In this document: piece by piece, positions 1 through 13,428 of the stretch
Layout of the letters: every line of letters starts with the position of its first letter
Numbering within the stretch: position 1 is the first letter of the stretch
Assembly: GCA_000727475.1 (NCBI GenBank)
Contig: KL647289.1
Location: 7,678,629-7,742,628, forward strand
Reading direction: 5' to 3'
Source: Sarcocystis neurona
Taxonomy: Eukaryota; Apicomplexa; Conoidasida; Eucoccidiorida; Sarcocystidae
DNA length: 64,000 nt
Translations under genes and position numbers: made by a program
Notes under the pieces: generated by a model
Database searches by the model: none
The model's input: the letters and a program-made list of their open reading frames with translations, nothing else
Told to the model about the DNA's origin: nothing

Positions 1-1696
1 GAGCGAGTGACAGTGAAGCCCGGGAATGCCGAGCCAGCCGTACGCGTTTGTGCATGGTTCTTGTCTTTATCTCTCTCTCTCTAAGTCGAGACGGGCAAGC
101 AACTACATGATTGACCCCGGAGGTCCGTAGCTTCGTTTGTGCACAAATTTTTGAAGACGCCCCTGGCTCGAGGACGCAGAGTCCCCGCACACGCGTGTCT
201 GTACGTCTACGTCCGTACTCACAAGGCAGATGGATTCGTAGACGTATGATCGAACAGTGTTGCTGCGCGTAGACGTGCCCATCGTCGCAGAACGCGCGGC
301 CCTTCCGCAAGGCGCTTGTCTGCTTCCAACGGCCTCCGGGGAAAGAATGTGTGACAGAAGCACGCCTGTGTGTGTGACCCAGTGCATTGTGGGATCCGAA
401 CTCTTAATCGGAAATGGAGGCCTTCGCACGTTTTAAAGCGAAGCGTTAGGCAGATTGTGTTGTTTTCTGCGGGTCAAGCGCCTGCTGTGAAGAGTTGTGC
501 TGTGACCGGTGTCTCATCCAGTGTCTGTACCGCTGAAGACTGCTGTACACAAACCGGGAAACAACTCGCGCAGAAGTCTAACACACGAGATCTGCGGTGG
601 TGAGTGTTGAAGAAATTGGCACAGGTGTGCTCCACGCGAAAGACCGCGGTTAGTGGCGGGTGTGGACAGCCGCACACACAAGCGAGTGCATGCATTTAGC
701 GTAACCGGGCTGGAAACGCTTCGCTGATTGCCTCCATGTATATTCTGCATGTCAGCGGAGCGATTTCGTTGTCACCTCAGGACGCAGTATATGCACGTGC
801 TCGGTGAACACTATTCAGTTGCCGCATAGTCGTTTCCTTGTGCATAGTCGAACGAGGCTGCTTAGACGTCCTGCGTGAATGCTTCCCGTGACGGAAAAAC
901 GTGGGGAACTGCCTCTGTGGATGACGAGAGGGTCTGTTTGCGTGTCTCGTCTTTAGATAGGCGGTGAGAGTCCGTTAACGGGGAGAGAAAGCGCAGCAGA
1001 GTGGTGCGTGTGTGTCTGCGTGGCACGCTATGGAACAGAAACAGCATTGGGCTGGTGTCCTCGCGTTCTCTGGTGATGAGACTCACTCCCCCACAGGAGG
1101 CATCAGTGGCGGTGCTGCTGCATTGTTCTTTCGCTTCGCATGCCTACACTTGGGCCTGCGTTGTACCCGAGGAGACTGCTGCTGTAGCGCTATTATACGT
1201 CGTGTTCGTGCTGCGTTTACCGGGCGGTTTCCCGTGAGAGTGGTTTGCGTCTGCGACTGTTATCATTGCAACACCTTGGCGTCTTTACTCAGAAACCATC
1301 TGGCTGCCGGCTGTGGTGCGTCTGCCGCCGTCTCTGCTGCTAACTTGCACGACGTAATCCCCACGGGGTCTCCTGTTGTGTATTTCATGTTACAACACGC
1401 GAGAAGCTGGCGCTGGTGCACAGTGACCTGCGCCGTGGCAGGTCCGTCCTCCGAGTGAGTCGCCAGAATTCAACGCTTGTAGTCTGACGTAGCCTTTTTT
1501 TTTCGCGGTATACTCCCTAGACGCACTCTGTGTTTGCACACGTGAGTTCACCTCACTGTCGGTAAAATGCGTTGTTCGATTCACAAATTTCTACATGTGT
1601 GTGTGGATATGTGTGTGTGGAAAATCTAGCTAGACGTATGTAGGTGACCGCGTGTGTAGACCTCTGTGTGTGTGTGTGTGCGGGCCGCTGCTTCAG
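1..1696. other. No gene resolved (upstream of PABP2)
   Basis: I recognise no protein family here. GT-rich microsatellite sequence lies just before the first convincing exon (1590-1680). A possible first coding exon of the downstream PABP2 gene is at 1030-1054: an ATG, eight codons and one extra base before a GT. It would join in phase to the exon at 1697. The donor is weak, so this is only a suggestion. Several short open frames exist but none shows recognisable motifs. Confidence 0.4.
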
Positions 1697-4600
1697 ACGG
1701 ACTCCGTGCATTGGAGGAGGAAGTGCGTGGTTTGGATGCGGACTGGGACGAGCTTCAGAAGTTGCATGTAGGCAGTTTTATGGATACCACAGCGGACGCA
1801 TGGCGGCGTGATATCGCCTTTCCACCCCTGTGTTTTTGTATTAGTGTAACACATGCGTGCACGCGGCCGTGCAATTTGCGTCACCAACGCTGCAGCTAGC
1901 AACAACGCAAATACATACGAACAACTAATATGTATGGTACCTACGTGTATTCACATCGTTCTGTGCGCCTCTATTCATATCCTCCGCGCGTGTGCCTGCC
2001 CTTATCGGCGTAGATCTAGCTACTCGCTGCTTCGTTGCTCTTCGGAGCGCTCTATGCAGGCGCTTGAGGAAACGCTGTCGATGAGGTGCACGCTGCACTT
2101 ACAGCTGAGTTCGAACTGATGTATTACTGTTCTGGTGGAGCCCGCCGAGCGTTTGTGTTCGACGCGAGAGACTCGTTATCGAACACTGTTGAGCACGGCA
2201 ACGAAGTGCAGGCTCAGTGTCACGGGCGGTCTCAGTCGCAGCAGCAGCAGCAGCACCATCGTGAACAACAAACTACATTTGGTGGTATCACAAATTGGAT
2301 GTATAGCGGGTGCACTTCACGTTTGCTCTGGTTCAGATAATCCCACGATGACAGTCTCCGTATGCCGGCACTCGCGGCCTCCGACCCGCAGCGGCCGAAA
2401 CAGTAGCACCAGTGTAATTGGGGAGGGGGAGGAACGTTGCACGGATATGGTAAAAAGTTCATTATGAAAGTGTCCCTGAGGAAACCGTTGTTGCGGAGCC
2501 AGAGCTTTACTTAGGTGATGCACTAGCGCTTGCGCAATTGAGTTCTGAAATGCGATTGGTTGTGTGGGGGATGATACTGCGGTTCATGCAAAAATACCAA
2601 ATTCAGTTGGGTGTTGCTGATCGGGTTTTTGTGGGGACTGACTACGTTGTGGAGGTGGTTGTGTCTGACGCAACCGCGTACTCGGCGGCACGTCTTTTCC
2701 CGCTGAGAAGGAAGCGGAAACTTACGGGTCTGTCCGATGTACGACGCACTAATTTTTTGAACGTACTGGCTTTGCGCGAGGTCAGCGATCTTCTCCAGAT
2801 GCGTTTGTGTTACATGAAGTAGGCAAGCTTTTCCGTAGCACCCCGGCCACCAGCGGGGCCGTAGACACGCCACGGCTTATCTTTTCTTTGTAAAAATGGG
2901 AAGCAAGGTCGCAGTATCTTGTCTGCTGCACGTGAGTTTCCCCACAGGATATGACAGAGGAAGCGGCATACTCGTTAATACAGAGCGGCGGAGGCAGTCC
3001 GCATGCAGCGCATCCAGGAAGTCCGAACGCGGCGACAGCAGCAACAGCGGGAAGCGTAACGCAGGGTAGTGGCCCGGGCAGCGGAGTCTACTCCGATATC
3101 GATGAGGTGGATCGCCGCTCCGTTTACGTCGGAAACGTACGTCCTGTGCGTGTGCGTACGTAGGTGTGGTTAGAAACGAATGTGTACTCACCTTGTGCGC
3201 AGCGGCAGTGGTACAAGTTTTGCTCGTAGAGTTCTTCCCGAGCCGACGAGACAGCGCGATTCTCGCAGACATACGCAGGCTTGCACCTTTTGTTGTGGTA
3301 GAGACAGAATTTTCATGCATGTATTGTAGGGTGGTGCTGGGGCAAGGACTACTGCTACACACCCTTCGTGCTCCGAAGATGCAGCTCGTTACTGCGAGTG
3401 CCGCGGCGTCCTGTTGCTTGTGCGCGCGTACCGGCGTGTACAACACTGGTGAAGAGAGAGGGATGAGTACGCTTGCAGGAGAGTCATATGCCAGTGAACG
3501 GTAGCACCATCCGTGTCTGTTCGTAGGAGAAAAAGGATTGTGCTTGTCTCGTCTTCGGATGCGGTGGCCTGCTGTCTATCCAAATAAACGTCGTGCTGGT
3601 ATTTTCAGGTTGAGTACTCTTCAACGCCTGCGGAGTTGCAGGAGCATTTCAAAGCCTGCGGCACAATCAACCGCATAACAATCATGGTTGATAAATTCAC
3701 AGGGCATCCCAAAGGTACGACAGTTTACCCCTGGTGTTGCGGATGCTGCCGCCACATTTCTATACTATTTGCAGAGCCGCATCTCGCGGAAATCCCGCCA
3801 GCCTACGTGTGCGCCGTGCATCTTGGGCTGTTGTTGACGGTCATTTTTCGTAAACATCTGTTGAAAGCGTCTTCACATGTAAGGAATCCATTGTTTGCAG
3901 TGCGCCTTGTTTTTGCCCCTGTCGTCGCCTGTGATTTTTTCTGTTGGCTCGGCGGTTGATTTGGAATTTTTTAGGTTACGCGTATATCGAGTTTAACAGC
4001 GAAGCCGCTGTCCAAAATGCGATTTTACTCTCGGATACTGTCTTCAAACATCGGCAGATAAAGGTAACAGTTGCACTAGATGCGACAGTTGAAATGCACC
4101 TTGGCGTGCGTGTTCGTGCGAACGCGTAGTTGCAACTTCTAACGGTAGAACAACCATGTATCTATCTATCTCTCTCTCTCTATATATATATGTATATGCA
4201 CGGGGCTCCGTTTGCGGTACTCCAGTGGAAAGTAGCGACACGGAGGAGACCTGCTTTATGCACGTTTGAATGGGCTGTGAAGGGCGATAACAGTGCTTAC
4301 GAGTAGCGTGTGCTGCTCTTGTAACGGTAAATACAGATAAAGTTTTGTCATCAAGTGTGGCTGTCGATGTTGCCTCGCATGTCTATATATCCGGACCAGT
4401 GCCGAGCAGTTACACGCTGACGAGGCTGCCGTTATGCCTTTTCTTTTTACCAAACACTTTGTTTTTGAGCGTTACTGCTGCTCACGTAGGTGGTAGCCAA
4501 ACGGAAAAATATTCCAGGCTTCGCGCGTGCGCGTGGCAGCTGGCGCGGGGGCCGCCTCTCGATGGCGGGCGGTGGAGGGATGCCACGAGGACCCCGGTAA

Positions 4601-5494
4601 GCGCCAGGATCCGAGTTTAGATACTTCTACGATGCACGGGAGAAATAACGACGCAGCAGTATGCTGTACGCTTTTGTGGCACTGAACTGTTTCCGCATTA
4701 GCCTGGTCACGTGTGGTGAACCGTGGTTTCGTATATCAAGTGCAGCCGGTGGATGCGTATCTAGTCCGTGTATAGTTGCAGGTAGGTTCGTGCCTTCCAG
4801 ATAAAATCTTCTCCATTATACCGGTGTATGCTGGCACCGTAGTGTGTTCGCGTGTACTCAACGTGCACACTTTGCGAAGGACACGGACGCCGGCGCTGGC
4901 TTTTTCCCATCCTGTTTTTTCATCGAGATTTCTGCTTGCATCTCGTGAAGTTTGTGTTTACCTGTCCACAGATGCCACACGATAGCCCGTAACAGGACAG
5001 ACAAAACCAGACATCGCCGCATGGAAATCTGTGGTTGCGAGATTTACAGCATGCACTTCGTGGCTGAACAGCGCTTGCACAGTGGCTTGCAGTGTGAGTA
5101 CACAGAAAAAGTGCGTATGTGTCACATCTGTATGGAATCTTGCATAACGCTGCGAACTGAACGAGTTTGCAGCTGCACAGTGATCTTTCCCATAAAGGAA
5201 AAAGCACGTGCGCACGTCCCCAATTTGCTGGAGAGAGGTATCAGTTTGTTCCGAGACGAACCGTTTTGACTCGAGAAGAAGAGGTTTGTACACTGCCTTT
5301 TTTGTTGATCTAGCCATATACACTACCATTGACGCAGATGGTTACCAGCGAGCCGTGAGGTTGGCAGCAGTATCTGACGAGCGGGAGAGTTTCACATTTA
5401 CGTATTGTTGACATGCAGGGGTTGCAGGGGAGGCTTTCGACCGATATATCGACCGCGAGGTGGCTACATGCGAGGATATGGCAGACCTTACTGA
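1697..5494 (+). CDS. PABP2: Polyadenylate-binding protein 2 (PABPN1/Pab2-type), multi-exon
   Basis: Nuclear poly(A)-binding protein family, which in other eukaryotes stimulates poly(A) polymerase and controls tail length. Exons read by eye: 1697-1767 (tentative), 2948-3136, 3609-3714, 3975-4063, 4490-4596, 5428-5494; all have GT-AG borders and the phases close. The 1697 exon gives a short acidic coiled coil ([19 protein letters not shown]), as expected ahead of the RRM in this family. The next exon is Gly/Ser/Ala-rich and ends in RNP2 (RSVYVGN). The following exons complete one RRM with [14 protein letters not shown], then RNP1 KGYAYIEF, then [16 protein letters not shown], a family signature just after the RRM. 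The C-terminus is RG-rich and ends [12 protein letters not shown], typical of methylated Arg/Gly tails. Total is about 210-220 residues, closer to fission yeast Pab2 than to human PABPN1. The RRM and tail are secure; the first exon and the 1.2 kb intron after it are inferred. Confidence 0.87.
2239..2255. repeat. Short CAG run in PABP2 intron
   Basis: Five CAG units inside the intron between 1768 and 2947. It is one of the few CAG runs in the repeat-poor first third of the window. Confidence 0.8.
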
Positions 5495-8416
5495 AAAAGG
5501 ATGGTGGGATCAGTGATGAAGTCGACGCGCATCTGGATGTGAACTTCTTCAGCGGAGCGTCTGATGTCGTGCCGTACGTTTCCTCTATTCGTCAACACTG
5601 GCTGCTGTCAAAGCAGCCGTGTCTCCGTATGAGGGTCCCTTGGGATCAGTATGGGCCAGGCGGAGTGTATGTATTCACGATGTCGTGCATGGCTTGGAGG
5701 ACGCACAGTTCGTGCAGAGGGAGCCGAGGTGTGCAAATGCATTTCTGTCTCGGTAGAGCTAACTTCCAGTACGTCTTCTTGCAGCTGTCCGCGTTTCATC
5801 GGGATCGACTCAGTATAGTGTGCTTTTGATAAAACGGTAAGTTTGCATGGGGGAGAAAAGGAGGATTTGTGTGCGCCAGACCTGACTGCGTGACCATCAG
5901 GCCGATCTCACTAAAACCAGACACGTCCGAGCTCGCGTTACGAGTTACAGTGCTGAAAGGGTCAAAAGTGTATGCGTTGCATCCGCGTGTGGACACGGAA
6001 TATCAGTGGAATAATCCAGTCTCTGACTCTCGCAAGTTGGCGCTGCGATCCGGTTGTCAAATCCAGCGGGACCAGCGCAAGTGGTCGCCCTGGATTGGTG
6101 GATGTTACGGTTTGCCTGCGGGTGGCAGGTGGCGAATGTAGAGTACGACTCAAGTGTGTTCGTCTTGGATGAGAGGATCGTGTTCTTTCTTAGAGGTATA
6201 AGTTGTCAGTGAGCTGCATTTCATTCACTTTAGTCAGCGGGTGGAAATGAAATGTGGCAGGCGAACACAGGTCAAACCGTTCACATTACGAGTATTGTGT
6301 AATGAACACTTTATTCAAAACCAGGATGATCTGAGATGTTACATGTTTTAGAGTAAACGAATGCGGTATGTGTAGCACTCACAACGTGACCCCTGATGTG
6401 TGCATCCTCGTCAGTCGTGCTGCCGGTGACGCGCCCATATCCTGAGTCGAAGTGACTACTAGAGGTCGACGTTTTTGAACAGTGGGGCAAGCATCATGGT
6501 ATTAGTAGTGCTTTAGGATCTAAAAATATCTTAGGAACAACAGAGGAACCTGTGCGCACAGTCGAGATGTGTCACGCATGTGCTAGAGTCTTGACAGGAC
6601 GCGTCGAATGCAGAAAGACGGAAGCTCATGTGTAGTAGTTCTGTACACTTTCCCTACGACAGCGAAGAGAAGTAACGTGTCTCAGTGTACGCACGTAGAA
6701 CAGGTACAGATTCTGGATCGCGGAAGAGTGGCTACAAAGCGCCTAAGAAACGCACTCCTCGGCTTGTAGTGTGCCGTGAAGAAAACGGAGGTTGCACGCC
6801 ACACCGGCAGTTCTCTCACATAGAGAGTGACCGCTTACCGTCTTGACGTCCTGTATTGTTATTCTTAACATATTTCTGGAGGAGAACGCTGCGCCTGCGC
6901 TCTCAAGAAGTCAGGGCAGTATAGACCACGCCGAGAGAACTGGGTGCACCTGTCACCTGAAAAGAAACGTTCACGCTGCCTCTGTACCGTATGCATCAGG
7001 GCTTTATGTACCCGTGGCCGTTTTTCACTGAGGGAAAGCACGCTGCTCGGAGGGGACATCTTAAGTCACTACTTTGTTGTGGCGGCCCTTCTGGGTGTAA
7101 AACAATGGTTCCCATCACCAGGTGTCCGCAAGTGGCACACTCATAGCTACTACCTCCAGTAACTCGATCGTACGTCCGTATGTCTACTTTTCTTCACCTA
7201 CCGACACCATGGTCTCCGTCCTCCTGTATCCGGCAGCAGACTTCAGATATCTCCACAAACATTAGCCGTTCACGGTTGTCTGCAGCCCGAACTACATTAC
7301 TTTTGAACCGTCATGTTTTTAATTCCATCACGGGAGTGCAGCGATTCGGTAGTCGTGGCTTCCATACAGTTGCTTAACCTCATAGAGCCCCTAGGGCTCA
7401 TCGCTTCTCTGGGCTCTGCTGTTGGCACGTTAGATCCTCCAGCGACTGCACTAGTCCAGCAAGTTTACGCAGCACGGCTCGAGGAGTTCGTTGACTCCAC
7501 TCAACGCTGCAGTTAGGTGGACTCAAGTTAGGTCTGGTTGTCTAGTGTGTATGGCAAAGCGACAGGCCCACGGACTCGACATCCGCCAGCGGACCTTTCT
7601 GCTGTCAAACGATATTGTTTTCTTTTAAATATAGGGCTCTGGTAAGGGCGAAGATGCCTGCTGCTCTTTCAGGACAAGTAAATTGTACTCAGAGCCGGTG
7701 ATGCCACATTCTCCGGGTCGCCGCTCGTTCGTGAGCGGCGGATTTCCTTTTTTGAGTTTGCGCTATGCTTGGGTGACTTCAAGACTCTATCTGAACCTGC
7801 TCAAAACATCCAGAAGCCAGTGCGGAAAGTCATGCACTATTGGAAATGGAAGTATCAGTGGAATACCTAGCGTCTGCGTTTCCCGAGATGTTATGCGGAC
7901 GTTTATCTCCTCTTGCACCGGTTAATGTGCAGCTGAGCCTTGAAGTGTAGGCGTCACGCACAGCATACGGTGTAAGGGGCACTCTGGGGAAGGCGGATGT
8001 TCTCATATATATCTTTGACGGTAGCTATCGTAGATCACTTACAATGCAAAGTACGCCCGGTAGCGGACAGCAGTTCCTTTCCCTACATAGAATGCGTATG
8101 TGTCGGGTGAATTGTGGCTCGCAATAAGGAGTTCTCAAGCGTATTGCTTTCTGCGTCGCTTCACGCTGTAGGTAATGTGTCAGTGCCCATGAGTAATGAC
8201 GCACAAACCGCGTACACAGAACTGACACCTGCGTGCAGAGGTAGCGATACCGCATCGCGTCACGCCGTTTCTACCCTGCGTACGATTGAAGTACTTCACT
8301 TTTCATCGCAGTGCGTCAACCACTCATACAAAGCTTCCCGCGTAGGCGCAGTACTGTACACAGAAGGATGCGGTGATGTACAATGTTTGTACATATTGCA
8401 TATAAATGGAAGAGCA

Positions 8417-8447
8417 GGTGACGGAGACCGACGCGGTCTCCGTCACC
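8417..8447. repeat. Perfect inverted repeat, 14-bp arms, 3-nt loop
   Basis: The left arm GGTGACGGAGACCG and right arm CGGTCTCCGTCACC are exact reverse complements separated by ACG. Nothing recognisable flanks it. It would form a stable GC-rich stem in RNA or a cruciform in DNA. Its function is unknown. Confidence 0.9.
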
Positions 8448-8518
8448 GCGTCTGTGTTTACGTTTCCCGAATGAATACAACGCGCAGAGACGAACACTCG
8501 GATGCACTACTAAACTCA

Positions 8519-8553
8519 TGATATATATATATATATGTGTATATATATGTGTA
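8519..8553. repeat. TA/TG microsatellite
   Basis: Alternating TA run with interspersed TG units. It is one of few microsatellites in the repeat-poor portion. Confidence 0.85.
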
Positions 8554-10662
8554 TACACTTACATGTCTAGAGTTCCAGTAACAGGGAACGCCTGGATCGC
8601 ATACTTCTCCGTGGGAGCGTTTCTAGAATTACGCACACATTGTGCAGCCTAACGCGGCGGCTTCTGCAGCTCTTCAAGACATATACAGCTGACAAGGTGT
8701 GTGCACAAGGAAGCGACCATGGAAGCCGTTGTCGCCGCGTGCTCGCTGGAAACCCGGAGTGAAACAAACAGTTAAGGCATCATCGGTAAGTGTGAGTCAA
8801 ACGGCGCAGCAAATTGCAGTAACACCCGAAGTAAGACTGCCTCGTGAGTAAGGACGCGGTACCGCTGACCACGGTTAGTTGCGCCGGCTCTCCGTATGTG
8901 TAGCTCGCTTCACTCGATTGGCAGAAACACGTGATAGACAGTACTAGAAAGGTCCAGTACGTGACCATTATTATAGAAAACGCTAGGCGTCCATACCGTC
9001 GACGTTTCCTGCTCGAGAGGCCATCGAGGCTCCACGACCTCAGCTGCATGTACTGTGAGTAACGCTGTTGCGTGGCTACGGGGAAGCTATCATGCGGCCA
9101 GTAGTAGGGGCATGCACCGTGCCATACTTTGTAGTCAAGGGACGCTCTGCACCGCAGACAAGTTACACTGCAAGCTCCCCTTTTGTCTACAGAGTTGCAT
9201 ACGAGGTTCTTTATCCCGCCCACGTATTACATCTTCCAGACTATCTCCCAATTTCCTTATGGGTCAATAAAGCGTTTGAGGAATCATTCGTGTGCGAAGC
9301 TGATGTATTTCGATTCAGTGCGGATAAAATACCGACTCCTCCAGCTCGCAGTGCCCTCCGCTCTCGTCCTCTCTTAAAATTCTCCGTTTTTGCCAGAGCA
9401 CACTGCCCTTGGGCTCACCCGTGTAAGGACGATCAGTGTGAACTAATTTGCCATTTTGCCGGTCCTCACAAAAACTCTGCCAGTGGGCACTTTGCTGCCA
9501 TAACCTCTCCGGACACATCTATATGACTGCGTATTCATTCACTTCCGGCACAGTATTCAGTTTTTCCGTGTGTGTCGTAGGACTTTGCTAAAGTAAACGC
9601 CACGGGTGTCAGCTACCCAGTGGGGCCATCCATGCTGTGAATGTAGGAGGAAGCCGGTGGCGTGACTGTCGCCTTTCATCTCCAATACCGCTATGGATCT
9701 CTTAAAAGAACCACAGGATACGGACGCGCTGATCGGCTGCGTTGGGTATTGTCGCATATTCGTTGTCGACAGTGATGGTCTGCAAAGGAAAACAAAGGGT
9801 AAACAAAAAGGAGGACACGTAGAAAGCATGACGAAGCGTAATCCGAAGGAGCCGTGTAAGAACAACGGACAGATACGAAAAGATAGCGGGGTCTGGGTAA
9901 GTCGATTAGAGCGCTGAGGACACGAAAAACATTTGTTGCAGAGCGTATGAACAGGTACGAAAAGTACGCGGGGGGACGCAATGGAAGACGCCGCGATGTG
10001 GAGAACGTGAAAAATTCTTGAAATTAGTCTCCGACGAACGGTAGGAAGCACAGTGGAAGACCACGTTAGTAACCACCTAAGACTGCCGTGATGTGGAGAA
10101 CCACCTAAGACTAACGGGAACCACAATTTTCATAGGATGTCTTTTTCTTTTTACGGATGAGGTACACTGTCTCCTAAGTTCGTCTTCAAAGCGTATGCGG
10201 TCGACTTTCTTATCCGTACCTTGTATGAGAAAGCTGCCTTCTACTTCAGGACGCTAGTCACGACGTACGGGCGGTGACGCTGCACGTCCTCAAGCAATCC
10301 AAATCCATTCTACAGTGTTTGCCCACTTGACTTTCGGGGTTCGTATAGATTCGAGGACACATTGTGTACCGCTTCATCGCTCAGAAACACCTCTGTATTC
10401 TTACATAGTGATCTGATACTTTCCGTGTTTCAGTAGACGGACGCAAGGAGGAGCCCGTCCTTCTGCTCCGGCCAGATCCGAGCAGCTGCTTCTGTGCATC
10501 TGATGAAACAGATGATGTCGAATTCGCTCCCTCTTCTTTTCGTTTCACGAAGGAGTCCCCCCACGTAGTCCTTCAATTCAGCAAAATGAAGTCAAAGTGA
10601 GACGTCACGTCTACTGTCTGCTTCACAAGGCACGATCTGTGTACAGCTCGTAAAGGACTCAC

Positions 10663-10680
10663 ACAGGCTTTAAAGCCTGT
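10663..10680. repeat. 18-bp perfect palindrome
   Basis: ACAGGCTTT followed directly by its reverse complement AAAGCCTGT, with no spacer. It may be a dimeric protein-binding site or chance. No gene could be placed next to it. Confidence 0.8.
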
Positions 10681-11947
10681 CCCCATCGTGACCGTGCTCT
10701 AGCGCATCGCCCGGGGACACGGTCTGTGTGTGATTCACCGGGTGGGCGCACATTTCTTTTGTGCACCAGGCGCTCGGTAAAATGTACACCACGGAGGAGT
10801 AACGAGATTCTTTGGTGCCATCGTTTGCACAGACTTGCTACACACGCCCCCCGTGCGCTGCAGTCTTGGGAGTGGCCGTTGCTGTGGGGTCACAGCAGTA
10901 CCTTCATGGTGTAGCAGCTCCCTCAAATGGGTCCCCCACGTGGATCAACACCACTGATGTAGCGGAAGCCGGCGTCCCCTCCTTTGACCAGCCCAACAAG
11001 GGAGTCGTTTTCGCAAGAGTGCTCCCCACGACGTGATAATCGTAATTCATTAGCACCTCGGCGCCCGTAAATATCCACGCGTGCTGCTACACAGCATGCA
11101 AGGTCACCGAGAACGTGCCAATGCCGTTGCAGGAAATACAAGGGTAGTGACTCTGTTACCTTGAACTTGACGCTTGTGCTTTCAGGTCGTGGAGGCCGAT
11201 GAAGCCAACATTCTGTTATTTATGAGATATCAGCAATCCATCAGAGGCTGGTGCACTGTTGTGCTTTTCTCCTCAGGGAGTCGCCTGGAGGCACCCGTGC
11301 ATGTGCACCATCACAAAAGTTCCGGGACGCGTACCATCAGCGCATACTTTCCAGCAAAGGATCCCGTGTCCATGCTGAAAATTCAATGCGACCAGCAAGA
11401 ATACGTCTACGCGAAAATTTGGTTGGCCTTAAACCATGCTGCATTATGCACATTGTTTCTAGCGCTGCCTTCCCACGGCCTACGCTTTCAGCTTGTCAAA
11501 TACTGCGTAACAGTAATGATCTTTGCCGTGCCGCACATGCGATCCTTCAATCCACCAAACCCAGATTGTCCTGTGACTCTACATGATGCAGATTCGTGGC
11601 CGAAAAAGATGCAGTTTCTGTATGCGTTGTCAGATGAAAGGAGGTGCCGTTTGTGTAGGGCTTGTCCATGACACTCCCTCGGGCTCAAAGCCGGCGGGCT
11701 GCAGGCGCTACTGCTCAATGCTGCAAAGATTCCTGCTTGTCATGCTGTCGTTTTGATCTGGCAGGGCCGGCACGATATGTAGACCGGACGAGAATCCAAA
11801 CAGCAATCGTCTGTTTTGCGTGCTGGAAGCGCAAAATTGCAAGAAGTACGCTGAGCACACGGTTGCGAGTACTCCACACACGGGGTGTGCATCACCCGTT
11901 CATTTATAATACGACCGTTTCTCCTGTTTGGCTGCATGGCTTCACAG

Positions 11948-12545
11948 ACTTCTCGACGAAGTTGAAGCTTCACCAGATCGCACATGCCGGTGCTCGGCGT
12001 TCCTTCCCTTTGTCCCGGACTGCTACACATGTCCGGTACAAGCCACAATAACTGTCGCCGAGGAAAAATTCGCGTCCAAAGTGAGTTTTGTTGTAACAAG
12101 TTTTGGCATATACGTGGTGCTTCATATGGCGCGCTTCTTGTCTCGTGGAGTTTCTCGCGGGGAGCGCTCAGCTGCGGAATTTGACCTCAGCGCCTCCGCC
12201 ACATTCAACTTAACCCCAAGTTCCAGAGGCCAGCTTTAGAGGGGAACCAGAGATACCACATCAGGCTACACTCTACTCACTATGGTACTCCTCGTAGACT
12301 GCGACGGAGTAGCATCTAGCCTGTGAGGGCCCGGACGCCCTTTTGCTCAGTTTGGTCCGCGCATCAAAACCGCGGTTGGCGCTTTATGGCTTCAGCATGT
12401 AGTTCTTTCCGTTCCATTTCAGGTGGTCAAGTTGGCAGTGGAGGTACCAGAGAACATTTTTCAGAAGTGGCTCCAATACTTCCAGACCCTGCGCAAACTC
12501 GAGATGGAGGAAGCCGCCGAAAAGGCTGGCAAGGACAAGAAGTAA
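11948..12545 (+). CDS. 3' end of an unidentified multi-exon gene
   Basis: The final two exons can be read. The penultimate exon is roughly 11948-12080, following a pyrimidine-rich acceptor ending CACAG, and ends ITVAEEKFASK before GTGAGT. The last exon is 12423-12545: 40 codons plus TAA, beginning VVKLAVEVPENIFQKW and ending in a lysine-rich helix (KLEMEEAAEKAGKDKK). The junction is phase 0 and the reading is continuous. The C-terminus looks like a charged amphipathic helix, suggesting a soluble subunit of a complex. I do not recognise the family and could not extend it upstream with confidence. It is transcribed towards the XRCC4-like gene, with about 0.9 kb between the two stops. Confidence 0.55.
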
Positions 12546-13428
12546 TCCCTCGCCGTGTCCGAGTTCACAAGGACGATGCGATTTCCAGCATTTATGAAAG
12601 TAGATCAATTACGAGCCACGCTGTATCCTCTCTCGCCCTGTATTTATCTAATTTTCCCGTGTGCGAAAGCGACTTGTCCCCTTTTTGGTCGCGGAATACT
12701 GGCGCTGCCGTAGTGCCAACCCTCTTCCCTGTTTTATTACAAACTGTTGTACTACTCTATGTGTTGGCCGGCCTCCTCGCCGGCACGATCCCAGTGACTC
12801 GTTACACGTCTTTCAAACGGCTGCTGCTGAACGTGATCGCACTCGAGATTTCAGGCTGGAGAATATCTACGAATGCGCACGGCCCCTCTGCTGTTTACCT
12901 GTGCTGAATTTGCTTTGCAGTTGTCACTGGACAGTTTCCAACCGCACTTAACTCACCTGATGCTGCAAGCTGTCAAATATGATGGAAGGCCTTCCCACTA
13001 CTCTAAAGTGCAGCGCTTTTTCCGTGCGCGACTGGTGCAGACAGATGGCCGCTGCACACTATAGTAGGACGCCTTCTTGACACCTTCGTGTGCTCATGTT
13101 TGCTAGTGAAAGAGGGCGACTACTACGGCAGTTGCACGGTAGTCCCTCGTCGAGTAACCTCGTAGACGTTCGTTTCACTCAAAGACTTCGAGACTGGACG
13201 CAGGGGTAACATTCGAGAGTTGCACACCCGTAGCAGCTAATCCAAAACACAACATTAGTCCACCCACTCGGTGTCCTCCTGCTGTTCTTCTGAGCTCCTT
13301 GTTTATGAAGAAGATACCGCCACGGACTTCGCTGCTAGTACCTCGCCTACAAGCGCTCTGTTCCAGACGGTGCAAACCGGCTCTTCTTCATTAGACGTCT
13401 TGTTAAAGTGTTAGAGTTGCGCCCTTGA
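12546..13428. other. Convergent intergenic region
   Basis: Lies between the stop of the plus-strand gene at 12545 and the stop of the minus-strand XRCC4-like gene at 13429, so it should hold both 3' untranslated regions. I see no further gene in it. Confidence 0.5.

Larger units (their letters stand above)
5495..11947. other. Long stretch without a recognisable gene
   Basis: About 6.4 kb follows the PABP2 stop. Many open frames of 60-190 codons occur on both strands, but none matches a family I know. Frames with the most protein-like composition on the plus strand lie at 7313-7516, 9068-9526 and 11174-11671; the last follows a good acceptor (TTTCAG at 11199-11204). Some may be 5' exons of the gene ending at 12545. 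The stretch also holds a perfect hairpin (8417-8447), an 18-base palindrome (10663-10680), a TA/TG microsatellite (8519-8553) and short direct repeats near 10.0-10.1 kb. Confidence 0.5.
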
